From Streptomyces sedi (GTDB lineage: Bacteria > Actinomycetota > Actinomycetes > Streptomycetales > Streptomycetaceae), in the NCBI RefSeq assembly GCF_006335015.1, contig NZ_VDGT01000004.1, positions 309,831-373,830 of the forward strand: DNA of 64,000 nucleotides. Reading direction: 5' to 3'. Below, in pieces: positions 26,153 through 35,800 of this stretch. Each line of letters starts with the position of its first letter. The stretch's first letter is position 1. The position numbers and the translations under genes were made by a program. Below the pieces are notes generated by a model. That model saw nothing but the letters and a program-made list of their open reading frames with translations. It was not told where the DNA came from and searched no databases.

Positions 26153-27709
26153 GTGCCACGTGGTGACGGACGACTCAACCACGACCTCGACCCCGGCGAG
26201 AAAGGCCCGAGGGACGCTTGCGGCGTCTTCGGAGTCTGGGCCCCGGGCGAGGAGGTCGCCAAACTCACCTATTACGGGCTCTACGCGCTACAGCACCGCG
26301 GACAGGAGTCCGCGGGGATCGCGGTGAGCGACGGTTCCAAGATCCTGGTCTTCAAGGACATGGGACTGGTTTCCCAGGTCTTCGACGAGACCTCCCTCGG
26401 CTCGCTGACCGGCCACATGGCCGTCGGCCACGCCCGCTACTCGACGACCGGCTCCTCCACCTGGGAGAACGCGCAGCCGACCTTTCGGGCGACCGGACAC
26501 GGCTCGATCGCGCTCGCCCACAACGGGAACCTGGTCAACACCGCCGAGCTGGCCCAGCTCGTCGCCGAGCTGCCGGGCGGCCATTCCTCCCGCCAGCGGG
26601 TGGCGACGAGCAACGACACGGACCTGGTCACGGTGCTCCTAGCGGGACAGCGCGACGAGCACGGCGAGCCGCTGACCGTGGAGGAGGCGGCGCCGCTGGT
26701 GCTGCCCCGCGTCAGGGGCGCCTTCTCGTTCGCCTTCATGGACGAGAACACGCTCTACGCCGCCCGCGACCCGCAGGGCTTCCGCCCGCTGGTGCTCGGC
26801 CGGCTGGAGCGCGGCTGGGTGGTGGCCTCGGAGACCGCGGCGCTCGACATCGTCGGCGCCTCGATGGTCCGCGAGGTCGAGCCCGGCGAGCTGATCGCCG
26901 TCGACCAGAACGGGCTCCGTTCCACGAAGTTCGCGGATGCGAAGCCTCGCGGCTGTGTCTTCGAGTATGTCTACCTGGCTCGTCCGGACACGGACATCGC
27001 GGGACGCAACGTGTACCTCTCCCGGGTGGAGATGGGGAGACGGCTGGCGGCCGAGGCGCCGGCCGACGCCGATCTGGTGATATCGACTCCGGAGTCGGGC
27101 ACGCCGGCGGCCATCGGCTACGCCGAGGCCAGCGGCATCCCCTACGGCTCGGGCCTGGTGAAGAACTCCTACGTGGGGCGCACGTTCATCCAGCCCAGTC
27201 AGACCATCCGACAGCTGGGCATCCGGCTGAAGCTCAACCCCCTGAAAGAGGTCATCCGGGGCAAGCGGCTCGTGGTCGTGGACGACTCCATCGTCCGGGG
27301 CAACACCCAGCGCGCCCTGGTGCGGATGCTCCGCGAGGCGGGCGCCGCCGAGGTGCACGTCCGGATCAGCTCGCCCCCGATCAAGTGGCCCTGCTTCTTC
27401 GGCATCGACTTCGCGACCCGCGCCGAGCTGATCGCCAACGGGCTCTCCGTGGCCGAGATCGGGGCCTCGCTGGGCGCCGACTCGCTCTCCTACATCTCGC
27501 TCGACGGGATGGTCGAGGCCACCACCATCGCCAGGCCCAACCTCTGCCGGGCCTGTTTCGACGGCGAGTACCCGGTGGAGCTGCCGGACCCCGAGCTGCT
27601 CGGCAAGGACCTCCTGGAGCAGCGGGGGAACGAAGGCGCCGCGCGGCAGGGCGCCTCGCTGCCCCTGGTCACCGGTCCCGGCGCGGCCGACGCCCTGCGT
27701 CGCCCGTGA
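26153..27709 (+). CDS. purF: Amidophosphoribosyltransferase
   Basis: First committed step of purine synthesis: PRPP plus glutamine to phosphoribosylamine. The 518 residues include an N-terminal glutaminase (DACGVFGVW with Cys23; a propeptide of 22 residues must be removed), YYGLYALQHRGQESAGI, and the PRPP motif RLVVVDDSIVRGNT. A final 40-residue tail after VELPDPELLGKDLL is low in complexity. The four Cys typical of Fe-S forms are suggested by CVFEYVYLARPD, WPCFFGIDF and NLCRACFDGEYP. purM follows 43 bases later. Confidence 0.97.
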   Translation: MPRGDGRLNHDLDPGEKGPRDACGVFGVWAPGEEVAKLTYYGLYALQHRGQESAGIAVSDGSKILVFKDMGLVSQVFDETSLGSLTGHMAVGHARYSTTGSSTWENAQPTFRATGHGSIALAHNGNLVNTAELAQLVAELPGGHSSRQRVATSNDTDLVTVLLAGQRDEHGEPLTVEEAAPLVLPRVRGAFSFAFMDENTLYAARDPQGFRPLVLGRLERGWVVASETAALDIVGASMVREVEPGELIAVDQNGLRSTKFADAKPRGCVFEYVYLARPDTDIAGRNVYLSRVEMGRRLAAEAPADADLVISTPESGTPAAIGYAEASGIPYGSGLVKNSYVGRTFIQPSQTIRQLGIRLKLNPLKEVIRGKRLVVVDDSIVRGNTQRALVRMLREAGAAEVHVRISSPPIKWPCFFGIDFATRAELIANGLSVAEIGASLGADSLSYISLDGMVEATTIARPNLCRACFDGEYPVELPDPELLGKDLLEQRGNEGAARQGASLPLVTGPGAADALRRP

Positions 27710-27752
27710 GCCGACCGGCACCGGTGCCGCACGACCACACGAGAGAGACCTG

Positions 27753-28823
27753 ATGACGACGAACGTGCCCGGAGCCAGCTACGCGGCGGCCGGTGTCGAT
27801 ATCGAGGCCGGCGAGACCGCCGTCCGGCTGATGAAGGAGTGGGTCGCCAAGGCCCAGCGCCCCGAGAGCGTGGGCGGCCTCGGCGGATTCGCCGGGCTCT
27901 TCGACGCCTCAGCGTTGACCCGCTACCGGCGTCCCCTGCTCGCCTCCGCCACCGACGGCGTCGGTACCAAGGTCGCCATCGCGCAGCGCCTCGACATCCA
28001 CGACACGGTCGGCCGCGACCTGGTCGCCATGGTCGTCGACGACCTGGTGGTCTGCGGCGCCGAGCCGCTCTTCATGACCGACTACGTCTGCGTCGGCAAG
28101 GTCTACCCCGAGCGGGTCGCCGCCCTGGTGAAGGGGATCGCCGAGGGCTGTGTCCTGGCGGGCTGCGCGCTGGTGGGCGGCGAGACCGCCGAGCACCCGG
28201 GGCTGCTCGGCCCCGAGGAGTACGACATCGCCGGCGCGGCGACCGGCGTGGTCGAGGCGGACGCCCTGCTGGGCGCCGACCGGGTCCGCCCGGGCGACGT
28301 GGTCGTGGCCATGGCCGCCAGCGGACTGCACTCCAACGGCTACTCGCTGGTCCGCCATGTGCTGCTGCACCAGGCCGGTTGGGGGCTTGAGCGCGAGGTG
28401 CCCGAGTTCGGCAGGACGCTCGGCGAGGAGCTGCTGGAGCCGACGCGGATCTACTCGCTGGACTGCCTGGCCCTGACCCGCGCGGTCGAGGTGCACGCGT
28501 TCGCCCATGTCACCGGGGGTGGGCTCGCCAACAACCTCGGCCGGGTGCTGCCCGAGGGCGTGCGGGCGGTGCTGGACCGCTCCACCTGGCGGCCGGCGCC
28601 GGTCTTCGACGTGGTCGGCTCGGTCGGCCGGGTGGCCAGGGAGGAGCTGGAGCGCACGCTGAACATGGGCGTGGGCATGGTCGCTGTGCTGCCGCGCGAG
28701 TCGGTGGACCCGGCGCTGGCGCTGCTCGGCGAACGAGGCGTTCCCTCCTGGGTCCTCGGCGAGATCGTCGCCGCGGAGACCGACGGGGGAACGGCCACGC
28801 TCAGCGGGAACCACCCGGGTTGA
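27753..28823 (+). CDS. purM: Phosphoribosylformylglycinamidine cyclo-ligase (AIR synthetase)
   Basis: ATP-dependent ring closure of FGAM to AIR. The 356 residues start YAAAGVDIEAGETAVRLMK and carry LLASATDGVGTKVAIAQ, VAMVVDDLVVCGAEPLFMTDY and ALVGGETAEHPG, all family hallmarks. The ATG at 27753 follows GAGAGA. It is probably co-transcribed with purF. A hairpin at 28962 lies between it and the converging DUF3073 gene. Confidence 0.97.
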   Translation: MTTNVPGASYAAAGVDIEAGETAVRLMKEWVAKAQRPESVGGLGGFAGLFDASALTRYRRPLLASATDGVGTKVAIAQRLDIHDTVGRDLVAMVVDDLVVCGAEPLFMTDYVCVGKVYPERVAALVKGIAEGCVLAGCALVGGETAEHPGLLGPEEYDIAGAATGVVEADALLGADRVRPGDVVVAMAASGLHSNGYSLVRHVLLHQAGWGLEREVPEFGRTLGEELLEPTRIYSLDCLALTRAVEVHAFAHVTGGGLANNLGRVLPEGVRAVLDRSTWRPAPVFDVVGSVGRVAREELERTLNMGVGMVAVLPRESVDPALALLGERGVPSWVLGEIVAAETDGGTATLSGNHPG

Positions 28824-28961
28824 CGGTGGAACCGCACACGGTGGGACCGGAGTCACACCCGGTCCGCACACCGACCACCGCGCAGGTCGCGCCCGTGCGG
28901 TGGCGAAAGCGTCCGTGGGGCGCGTGCCGTCGTGCGGACAAGGGCCCACACAATACTGAGT

Positions 28962-28986
28962 CCGGTCCGGGAGGCTCCCGGACCGG
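28962..28986. terminator. Hairpin between purM and the DUF3073 gene
   Basis: CCGGTCCGGGAG and CTCCCGGACCGG are perfect inverted copies almost back to back, between convergent stops. Confidence 0.65.
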
Positions 28987-29043
28987 GCCAGTCGTCACGC
29001 GTCCATCGGACGCCATGAGTTGGTCGAAGACGAGCGGCGCGGG

Positions 29044-29310
29044 TCAGGCGCCACGCCGTTTCGAAGAGTCGGGGGACGGCTCTTGGTCGTCTTCCTCGTC
29101 CTCTTCGTTGTACAGCTCCGCGTACCGCGAATACAGGTCGTCGTCCAGCTCTTCGTCGCTCTCGGCAGGCTCGCCGTTGGACGGCTGCTGGTCCTGCGTC
29201 GGAGAAGCACCCAGCTCTTCGGCCAGTCGAGAAAGGTCCGTCCGGCCGCTGTTGTACTTCAGCTGGCGGGCGACCTTAGTCTGCTTGGCCTTGGCCCGGC
29301 CGCGCCCCAT
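29044..29310 (-). CDS. DUF3073-family protein
   Basis: An 88-residue actinobacterial protein. It begins with the conserved MGRGRAKAKQTKVARQLKY, then a very acidic stretch (DEELDDDLYSRYAELYNEED) and a basic tip. There is no membrane segment or signal. The ATG at 29310 follows GAGGGGG. The family has no known function; the sharp basic-to-acidic split suggests an RNA- or DNA-associated adaptor, which is inference only. Confidence 0.9.
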   Translation of the reverse strand: MGRGRAKAKQTKVARQLKYNSGRTDLSRLAEELGASPTQDQQPSNGEPAESDEELDDDLYSRYAELYNEEDEEDDQEPSPDSSKRRGA

Positions 29311-29557
29311 TGGCTCGACCCCCTCAACGACGGGGCACGACGGCCCCGGAGTGTTGACATCCGTTCATGATCGAGAGTGGGCCCTTCTCAGAAGCGCCCA
29401 GTCCATCGGTCTTTAACCGTACCTGCTTCCGGGACCCCGCGGTACGCCGTCCGCAGGACCCAGCCGCAACGCCCGTTGCCCGATGGACCCTCTCTGCTGG
29501 TCAACGGCGATTTTACCTTCTTTCCCAGTACGACTCGTCCGCAGGGGGTGACATGTC

Positions 29558-30697
29558 TTACGCAAACGGGCGATCCACGCCCCTGGCCTGCGCGATTCGC
29601 TGTTCCGCGATCCGGTCGGCGGCCACGGCCGGGGGAACGCCGTCGGCCTCGGCGCGCTGGAAGATCTCGCGCGTGGTGAGCCGGATGTCGGCGGCCTTGG
29701 TCTTCGCACGTGCGAAGTCGAAGCCGTGCAGCTCGTCGGCGACCTGGATCACCCCGCCGGAGTTCACCACGTAGTCGGGGGCGTAGAGGACACCCCGGTC
29801 GGCGAGGTCCTTCTCCACGCCCGGGTGGTCCAGTTGGTTGTTGGCCGCGCCGCAGACGACGGCGGCGCGGAGCAGTGGAACGGTGTGGTCGTTGAGCACG
29901 CCGCCCAGCGCGCAGGGAGCGTAGATGTCCAGCTCCTGGGCGCCGATCAGCTCGTCGGCCGTGTCCACCGCGACGACCGAGGGGTGGGCGGCGAGCACGC
30001 GGCGGACCGCCTCGGCGTTGACGTCGTGGATCAGCACCCGGGCGCCGGCCTCGACCAGCTGGTCGACGAGGAGATGGCCGACCTTGCCCACGCCGGCGAC
30101 GCCGACCGTGCGGCCGGTCAGCTCGGGGGAGCCCCAGCGGTGCTCGGCCGAGGCGAGCATCGCCTGGAAGACGCCGTAGGCGGTGAGCACCGAGGAGTCG
30201 CCCGCGCCGCCGTTCTCCGGGGAGCGCCCCGTGGTCCAGCGGCAGGTCCTGGCGACGACGTCCATGTCCTGGACATAGGTGCCGACATCGCAGGCGGTGA
30301 CGTAACGACCGCCGAGCGCGTCCACACAGCGACCGTAGGCGAGCAGCAGTTCCTCGGTTTTGATCTTCTCCGGATCGCCGATGATCACGGCCTTGCCGCC
30401 GCCGTGCTCCAGGCCGGCCAGCGCGTTCTTGTAGGTCATCCCGCGCGCCAGTCGGAGGGCGTCGGCGAGCGCGGCGCTCTCGGGGCGGGGGGAGTCCGGG
30501 TAGGCGTGGAAGCGGGTGCCGCCCAGCGCGGGGCCGAGCGCGGTGGAGTGGACGGCGATCACGGCGCGCAGGCCGGTGGGCCGGTCCTGACAGAGGACGA
30601 CCTGTTCGTGTCCGCCCTGGTCCGAGTGGAACAGGGTGTCGAGCACCTCGGCCTCGGGGGCACTGTCGCCGGCGACAGCGGGACGTACGTCGGTCAC
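29558..30697 (-). CDS. vdh: Valine (branched-chain amino acid) dehydrogenase
   Basis: A 379-residue Glu/Leu/Phe/Val dehydrogenase that oxidatively deaminates valine and related amino acids, feeding acyl-CoA precursors. Substrate region [15 protein letters not shown], catalytic Lys in [22 protein letters not shown], nucleotide fold [29 protein letters not shown], and [18 protein letters not shown] are present. The GTG at 30697 follows AGGAG at good spacing; the longer open frame upstream is not coding. The Val annotation rather than Leu rests on Streptomyces context. Confidence 0.93.
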   Translation of the reverse strand: MTDVRPAVAGDSAPEAEVLDTLFHSDQGGHEQVVLCQDRPTGLRAVIAVHSTALGPALGGTRFHAYPDSPRPESAALADALRLARGMTYKNALAGLEHGGGKAVIIGDPEKIKTEELLLAYGRCVDALGGRYVTACDVGTYVQDMDVVARTCRWTTGRSPENGGAGDSSVLTAYGVFQAMLASAEHRWGSPELTGRTVGVAGVGKVGHLLVDQLVEAGARVLIHDVNAEAVRRVLAAHPSVVAVDTADELIGAQELDIYAPCALGGVLNDHTVPLLRAAVVCGAANNQLDHPGVEKDLADRGVLYAPDYVVNSGGVIQVADELHGFDFARAKTKAADIRLTTREIFQRAEADGVPPAVAADRIAEQRIAQARGVDRPFA

Positions 30698-30880
30698 GGT
30701 GGTGACTCCTGTAGGTCGGTTGAGAAGCCCTCGTTGATGGTGAGGGCTTTGGTGAGACGAGAGTACGGCGGGTCGGGTGCCGGGGATGCCGTGGGTGCGC
30801 GGTAGTGACACGATCAGGGGCGGTGCCCACGGCCCCGGGCGGAGGGCGGCCACGGGTCGGACGTGAGCTGGGAGGGTGGC

Positions 30881-31720
30881 GTGGCGAAGGTTCCGTACGC
30901 GGCGTATCTGAGGGTGTACGAGCCGCTCGCGGCCTTTCCCGAGCCGGAGCGCGGGCACTGGGCGGAGTACGCCAGGCGCCCCGGGCTGCCGGGGCTCCAG
31001 GACGAGCTGCGGACCGCGCTGGGGGCGGTCGTCGCGACGCCGCCTCGGGTGGCGCCCGCGCGGGAGAGCGCGGACGCGTTCGTGACCTGGCTGGACGGGG
31101 TGCTCTGTGTCTGCCCCTGGCGGACCAGGCTGCGGTCCTGGCAGGCGATGGGGGAGGTGGGGCAGTGGCTGATGCCGCAGTCGGTGGTGGACTCGGCGCT
31201 GCCGCCCGGCGTGCGGGAGCGCGCCTCGGACGACTACACGCGCTGGCGTGAGCGCAACCCCGACGCGCGCCCCTGGATACGCTCCGCGCTCTGGCATGTG
31301 CCGGTGCGCTGGTTCGTGCTCTTCGCGGACGACGAGCGGGAGTTCCGCGAGGCCGAGCGACAGCCGGCGGACGGAGCGTCGCGGATGCGTTACCGAACGC
31401 CCATGGCCCAGGCGCGGCGGCGGGTGGCCAGGGGGCTGCGCGCGCTGAAGGAGACGATGCCCGAGGGGCCGATGGTGGGGGCGCTCACCGATGTGGGGCG
31501 CTGGCTGGAGGAGTTCCACCCCCGGTCGCTGGTCGAACTGGACTACGGCGGGTTGGTCTATACGATCTCCGAGGACCAGCTGGCGGCCGATCACTCGGCG
31601 GCCGAGGTGGCGGAGGGGCTCAGCGCTCTGGCCGCCGGCGATCTGGAACGGGCCCAGGGGATCTACGAAGGGCTGACCGATCGCTGGATGGCCGTGCGAG
31701 AACGCCAGTTCGCCAACTGA
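30881..31720 (+). CDS. Conserved protein of unknown function
   Basis: A 279-residue soluble protein beginning [27 protein letters not shown]. It is Trp- and Arg-rich, with [24 protein letters not shown] near the middle and [23 protein letters not shown] near the C-terminus. No membrane segment is visible. The GTG at 30881 follows GGGAGGG and is preferred over the GTG at 30863. It is divergent from vdh and upstream of bldC. I cannot assign a function. Confidence 0.8.
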   Translation: MAKVPYAAYLRVYEPLAAFPEPERGHWAEYARRPGLPGLQDELRTALGAVVATPPRVAPARESADAFVTWLDGVLCVCPWRTRLRSWQAMGEVGQWLMPQSVVDSALPPGVRERASDDYTRWRERNPDARPWIRSALWHVPVRWFVLFADDEREFREAERQPADGASRMRYRTPMAQARRRVARGLRALKETMPEGPMVGALTDVGRWLEEFHPRSLVELDYGGLVYTISEDQLAADHSAAEVAEGLSALAAGDLERAQGIYEGLTDRWMAVRERQFAN

Positions 31721-32161
31721 AAGCGGGGCGTGAGGGGACTAAAGCCCCAAGCGTGATGGAAGGCACTGTACGGACTCTTGCCTTCAAGTACTCCCCTCGT
31801 GTCAAAATAGGACAAGGAGTTCGGAGGGGCTCCTTCTGTCCGTCGCGGGGCGGATGGATCGGTATTGCGCCTCCTTGGGAGGGCTGATGGCGACTCATTC
31901 ACGTTGTGACTGATCGTCACGGCTGCGTGACTGTCCGCTATGGCATGGTCCATCGGCTTCCGCCGAGGTTGAACACCTGAGAGGGCAATTCCATCGGTTT
32001 GGCCGACCCGGCTGGACGGATGGTGTAGTTGTAGTGCCGAGGACAAGCCGTTCGTCCTATAACCGACTCGACTCGCGTCTGTCATTTCGGGCAACGCGGG
32101 TCAAGGTGCAGAATTTAGAGGAAAGAACCGTGATGGTTCGGTTCTCCCGAGGAGGCCGCTC
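31721..32161. other. bldC upstream region
   Basis: No gene is visible in these 441 bases. GC content is lower than average. GTGAC-TGATC-GTCAC (31906-31920) is a perfect inverted repeat with another GTGAC just downstream. A TATAAC occurs at 32058-32063, but no matching -35 was found. The bldC promoter and a leader of at least some length must lie here. Confidence 0.5.
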
Positions 32162-32368
32162 ATGACCGCTCGCACCCCTGATGCCGAGCCGCTGCTGACC
32201 CCGGCTGAGGTTGCCACGATGTTCCGCGTCGACCCGAAAACGGTCACACGCTGGGCAAAGGCGGGCAAGCTTACGTCTATCCGCACGCTTGGTGGGCACC
32301 GCCGCTATCGCGAAGCGGAGGTGCGCGCACTGTTGGCGGGCATCCCGCAGCAGCGTGGCGAGGCCTGA
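32162..32368 (+). CDS. bldC: Developmental regulator BldC (MerR-type DNA-binding domain)
   Basis: The complete 68-residue BldC of Streptomyces. A MerR-like winged helix (LLTPAEVATMFRVDPKTVTRWAKAGKLTSIRTLGGHRRY) covers nearly the whole protein, without an effector domain. It controls the timing of entry into development and binds DNA as head-to-tail oligomers on direct repeats. GAGGAGG lies 7 bases before the ATG. A strong intrinsic terminator follows. Confidence 0.98.
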   Translation: MTARTPDAEPLLTPAEVATMFRVDPKTVTRWAKAGKLTSIRTLGGHRRYREAEVRALLAGIPQQRGEA

Positions 32369-32421
32369 GCAACACCGCACATCCCAGGTCCCGGGGCCCC
32401 CACTCCGGTCCGCCTGGTCTC

Positions 32422-32460
32422 GATCGCGTCGGACTCCGCCGGGTCCGACGCGATCTTTTT
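32422..32460 (+). terminator. Intrinsic terminator of bldC
   Basis: A perfect 13-base stem (GATCGCGTCGGAC against GTCCGACGCGATC), 8-base loop, then TTTTT. It is one of the few textbook rho-independent terminators in the window. Confidence 0.95.
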
Positions 32461-32680
32461 GTGCCCCTGGGGCGGTTCCTGAGGGTCCGTGAGGTTCCCC
32501 CAACTCCCGGTGCAATTGCACATATTAAATTGGCGGGTGTCTCTACGGGGTCGAACGAGTCCAGCGCGCAATCAAGTTGAGTGACTCCCGTCACACCCGT
32601 CTCCGCTTGCCTCGCGCCCTCCTCGCGGGGTAGTAGGCCCGCTTCGTGCCCGACTTGATCCTTCCCCGCTCCGACATGTC

Positions 32681-32715
32681 GAAAGCCCGGACCCTCCAAG
32701 AGGGGCCGGGCTTTC
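32681..32715 (-). terminator. Terminator of tRNA-Asp (first copy)
   Basis: A 16-base stem with one mismatch (32681-32696 against 32700-32715) and loop CAA, 21 bases downstream of the tRNA 3' end. Confidence 0.75.
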
Positions 32716-32735
32716 GGTAAAGAATTGAACTAACG

Positions 32736-32810
32736 CGGTCCTGACGGGATTTGAACCCGCGGCCTCCACCTTGACAGGGTGGCGAGCACTCCAAACTGCT
32801 CCACAGGACC
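32736..32810 (-). tRNA. tRNA-Asp(GTC), first copy
   Basis: A 75-base cloverleaf: acceptor GGTCCTG/CAGGACC, anticodon stem CCACC/GGTGG around CTGTCAA, T arm GCGGG-TTCAAAT-CCCGT, discriminator G. It is identical to the copy at 38188-38262. Confidence 0.96.
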
Positions 32811-32894
32811 AAGCTGCGTCGGCGACTCTACCCCAGCGGACGGGTCCCGTGCCAATCGGCCCCCGACGCCTGGGAGAAGCGGGCTTCTCCCAGG

Positions 32895-35800
32895 TCAGGA
32901 AGGCTGCGCGGGGGCCAGCGCGTCGACCGCCCTGATGATCCGCTTCTCCGAGACCGGGTACGCCGTGCCCAGGGCGTGGGCGAAGTGGCTCACCCGCAGC
33001 TCCTCGATCATCCAGCGGATCTCCGATGCCCGTTCGGGCACCGGCACGCCGGCCGGGAACTGCTCCAGCAGCCACGCGTGTTCGTCCATCATCTCCCTGA
33101 CCTTGGCCGTCCTGGCCAGGTCGCGCTCCGCCTGGTGCGGCAGCTGCTGGAGCCTGCGGTCGACCGCCTGGAGATAGCGCAGCAGGTCGGGAAGCCGCCG
33201 CGCGCCGTGCTCCGTGACGAAGCCCGCGTGCACCAGCCCGTTCAACTGCTCCCGCACATCGGCCAGCGAGGGCCCCAGCGTGGCGCCCCGGACGGTCGCC
33301 AACCGGCGCTCACACGTGCCCCACGCCGACAGCACCTCCCTGACCTGCCGGGTCAGCCGCAGCGTCAGCTCCACGATGTCCGCCCGCACCGCGTCGAAGA
33401 GCCGGGTGAAGCCCGCCTCGTCCCACGCGGGGCCGCCGTGCGCCGCGACCAGCTGGTCGGCGGCGGCCGTCACCAGGTCGTCGAAGAGCGCGGGCACCGA
33501 GCCGTGCGGGGTGCTGGCCAGCGCCAGCTTGCCCGCGTTGTCGAGCTTCCGCTGGGCGAACTTGCCCGGATCGGACGGCAGGTTGAGCAGCACCAGGCGG
33601 CGAGTGCCCCTGGCCATGGCCTCCGCCTGCGCCGCCTCGTTGTCGAAGAGCCGCACCGCGACCGAGGTGCCCTCGTCGACCAACGCCGGGAACGCCTTCA
33701 CAGGTTGACCGCCGCGCCGGGTCTCCATGACCTTCGGCAACGTGCCGAGACTCCAGCGGGTGAGCCCCGTGCGCTGCTCCGGAACGCCCCCGCTCTCCTC
33801 CTCACCCCGGTGCGCGCCCCCGCGCGCCGCTCTGGGGCCCTTCGCGCCCCCGTCGAAGGCGCGGTCCAGGGCGGCCTGCGCGCGGGGCTTGAAACGCGCC
33901 TTGAGCGCCTCCAGATCCTTGTCCTCGGGCGCGGGCCCCCCGGTCACCTTGCGGTGCCGCTCGTCCACCACGCGGAAGGTGACACGCAGGTGGGCCGGGA
34001 CCTTCTCCTGGTCGAAGTCCTCGGGCGCGATCCGCGTCCCCGTCAGCCGCGTCAGCCCGTTGGCCAGCGCCACCCGCAGCGGCGCCTCGGTCGGCTCCGG
34101 GGTCTCGGCGAGGAAGCGGCGCGCGAAGTCCGGCGCCGGAACGCAGTTCCTCCGCAGCGGCTTCGGCAGCGAACGGATCAGCTCCGTCACCAACTGCTGC
34201 CGCAGCCCCGGGATCTGCCAGTCGAAGCCGGCCGACGTCACCTGGTTCAGAACCTGAAGGGGCAGATGGACGGTGACCCCGTCCGCGTCCGCGCCCGGCT
34301 CGAACTGGTAGGTCACCCGGAGCCGCAGACCGCCCTGGCGCCAGGTGTCGGGATAGTCGCGCTCGGTGATCTGCCCGGCCCGCTCGTTGATGAGCATCGA
34401 CTTCTCGAAGTTGAGCAGGTCCGGGTCCTCGCGCCGCTTCCGCTTCCACCAGGCGTCGAAGTGCGCCCCCGAGACGACGTCCTCCGGGATGCGCTGGTCG
34501 TAGAAGTCGAAGAGCGTCTCGTCGTCCACCAGGATGTCCCGGCGACGCGCCCGGTGCTCCAACTCCTCGACCTCGGCGAGCAGCCGGCGGTTGTCCTGGA
34601 AGAACCGGTGGTTGGTCCGCCAGTCGCCCTCCACCAGCGCGTGGCGCAGGAACAGCTCCCGGGAGACCTCCGCGTCGATCCGCCCGTAGTTGACCTTCCG
34701 GCGGGCGACGATCGGCACCCCGTAGAGGGTCACCCGCTCGTAGGCGAGCACCGCCGCCTGCTTCTGCTCCCAGTGCGGCTCGCTGTAGGTCCGCTTGACC
34801 AGGTGGCCGGCGAGTGGCTCGACCCACTCCGGCTCGATCCTGGCGTTGATCCGCGCCCACAGCCGGGACGTCTCCACCAGCTCCGCCGACATCACCCAGC
34901 GCGGCGGCTTCCGGAAGAGCGCGGAGCCGGGGAAGACCGCGAACTTCGCGCCGCGCGCGCCCAGATACTCGTGCTTCTCCGGGTCCTTCAGGCCCACCTG
35001 CGACAACAACCCCGCCAGCAGCGACTGGTGGACCACCTGCGGCGCCGCCGCGGGAGCCTCCTCGCCCGCCGGCTCCACGCCCATCGTCCTGCCGACCTGC
35101 CGCAGCTGGCCGAAGATGTCCTGCCACTCGCGTATCCGCAGGTAGTTCAGGAACTCGTCGCGACACATCCGGCGGAACGCCGAGGACGACAGCGCCCGTT
35201 GACGCTCCCGCACGTACTCCCAGAGCGCGAGGAGCGCCATGAAGTCCGAGTCCTCGCCCGGGCCCTCCCTGAACCGCGCGTGCCGTGCGTCGGCCTGCTG
35301 CTGCTTGTCGGCCGGGCGCTCGCGCGGGTCCTGGATGGACAGGGCGGCGACGACGACCATCACCTCGCGGACGCAGCCGTTCCGTTCGGCCTCCAGCACC
35401 ATCCGCGCGAGCCGCGGGTCCACCGGCAGCCGGGAGAGCCTGCGGCCCGTCTCCGTCAGCCGGGAACCCGCCAAGGCCCCCAGCTCCTCCAGCAGCTGCA
35501 CGCCGGCCTTGATGCTGCGGTGGTCCGGCGGGTCGATGAACGGGAAGCGCTCCACCGCGCCCAGGCCCGCCGCGTTCATCTGGAGGATCACCGACGCCAG
35601 GTTGGTGCGCAGGATCTCGGCGTCGGTGAACTCGGGCCGGGAGAGGAAGTCCTCCTCCGAGTAGAGCCGGACGCAGATGCCGTCGCTGGTCCGGCCGCAG
35701 CGGCCCTTGCGCTGGTTGGCGCTGGCCTGCGAGACCGGCTCGATCGGCAGCCGCTGCACCTTGGTGCGGTGGCTGTAGCGGGAGATGCGCGCCGTGCCCG

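Larger units (their letters stand above)
32369..32735. other. Gap between bldC and tRNA-Asp
   Basis: It contains the bldC terminator (32422-32460), a perfect 12-base palindrome GTGCAATTGCAC (32510-32521) next to an AT-rich run, and the tRNA terminator (32681-32715). No gene is visible. Confidence 0.5.
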
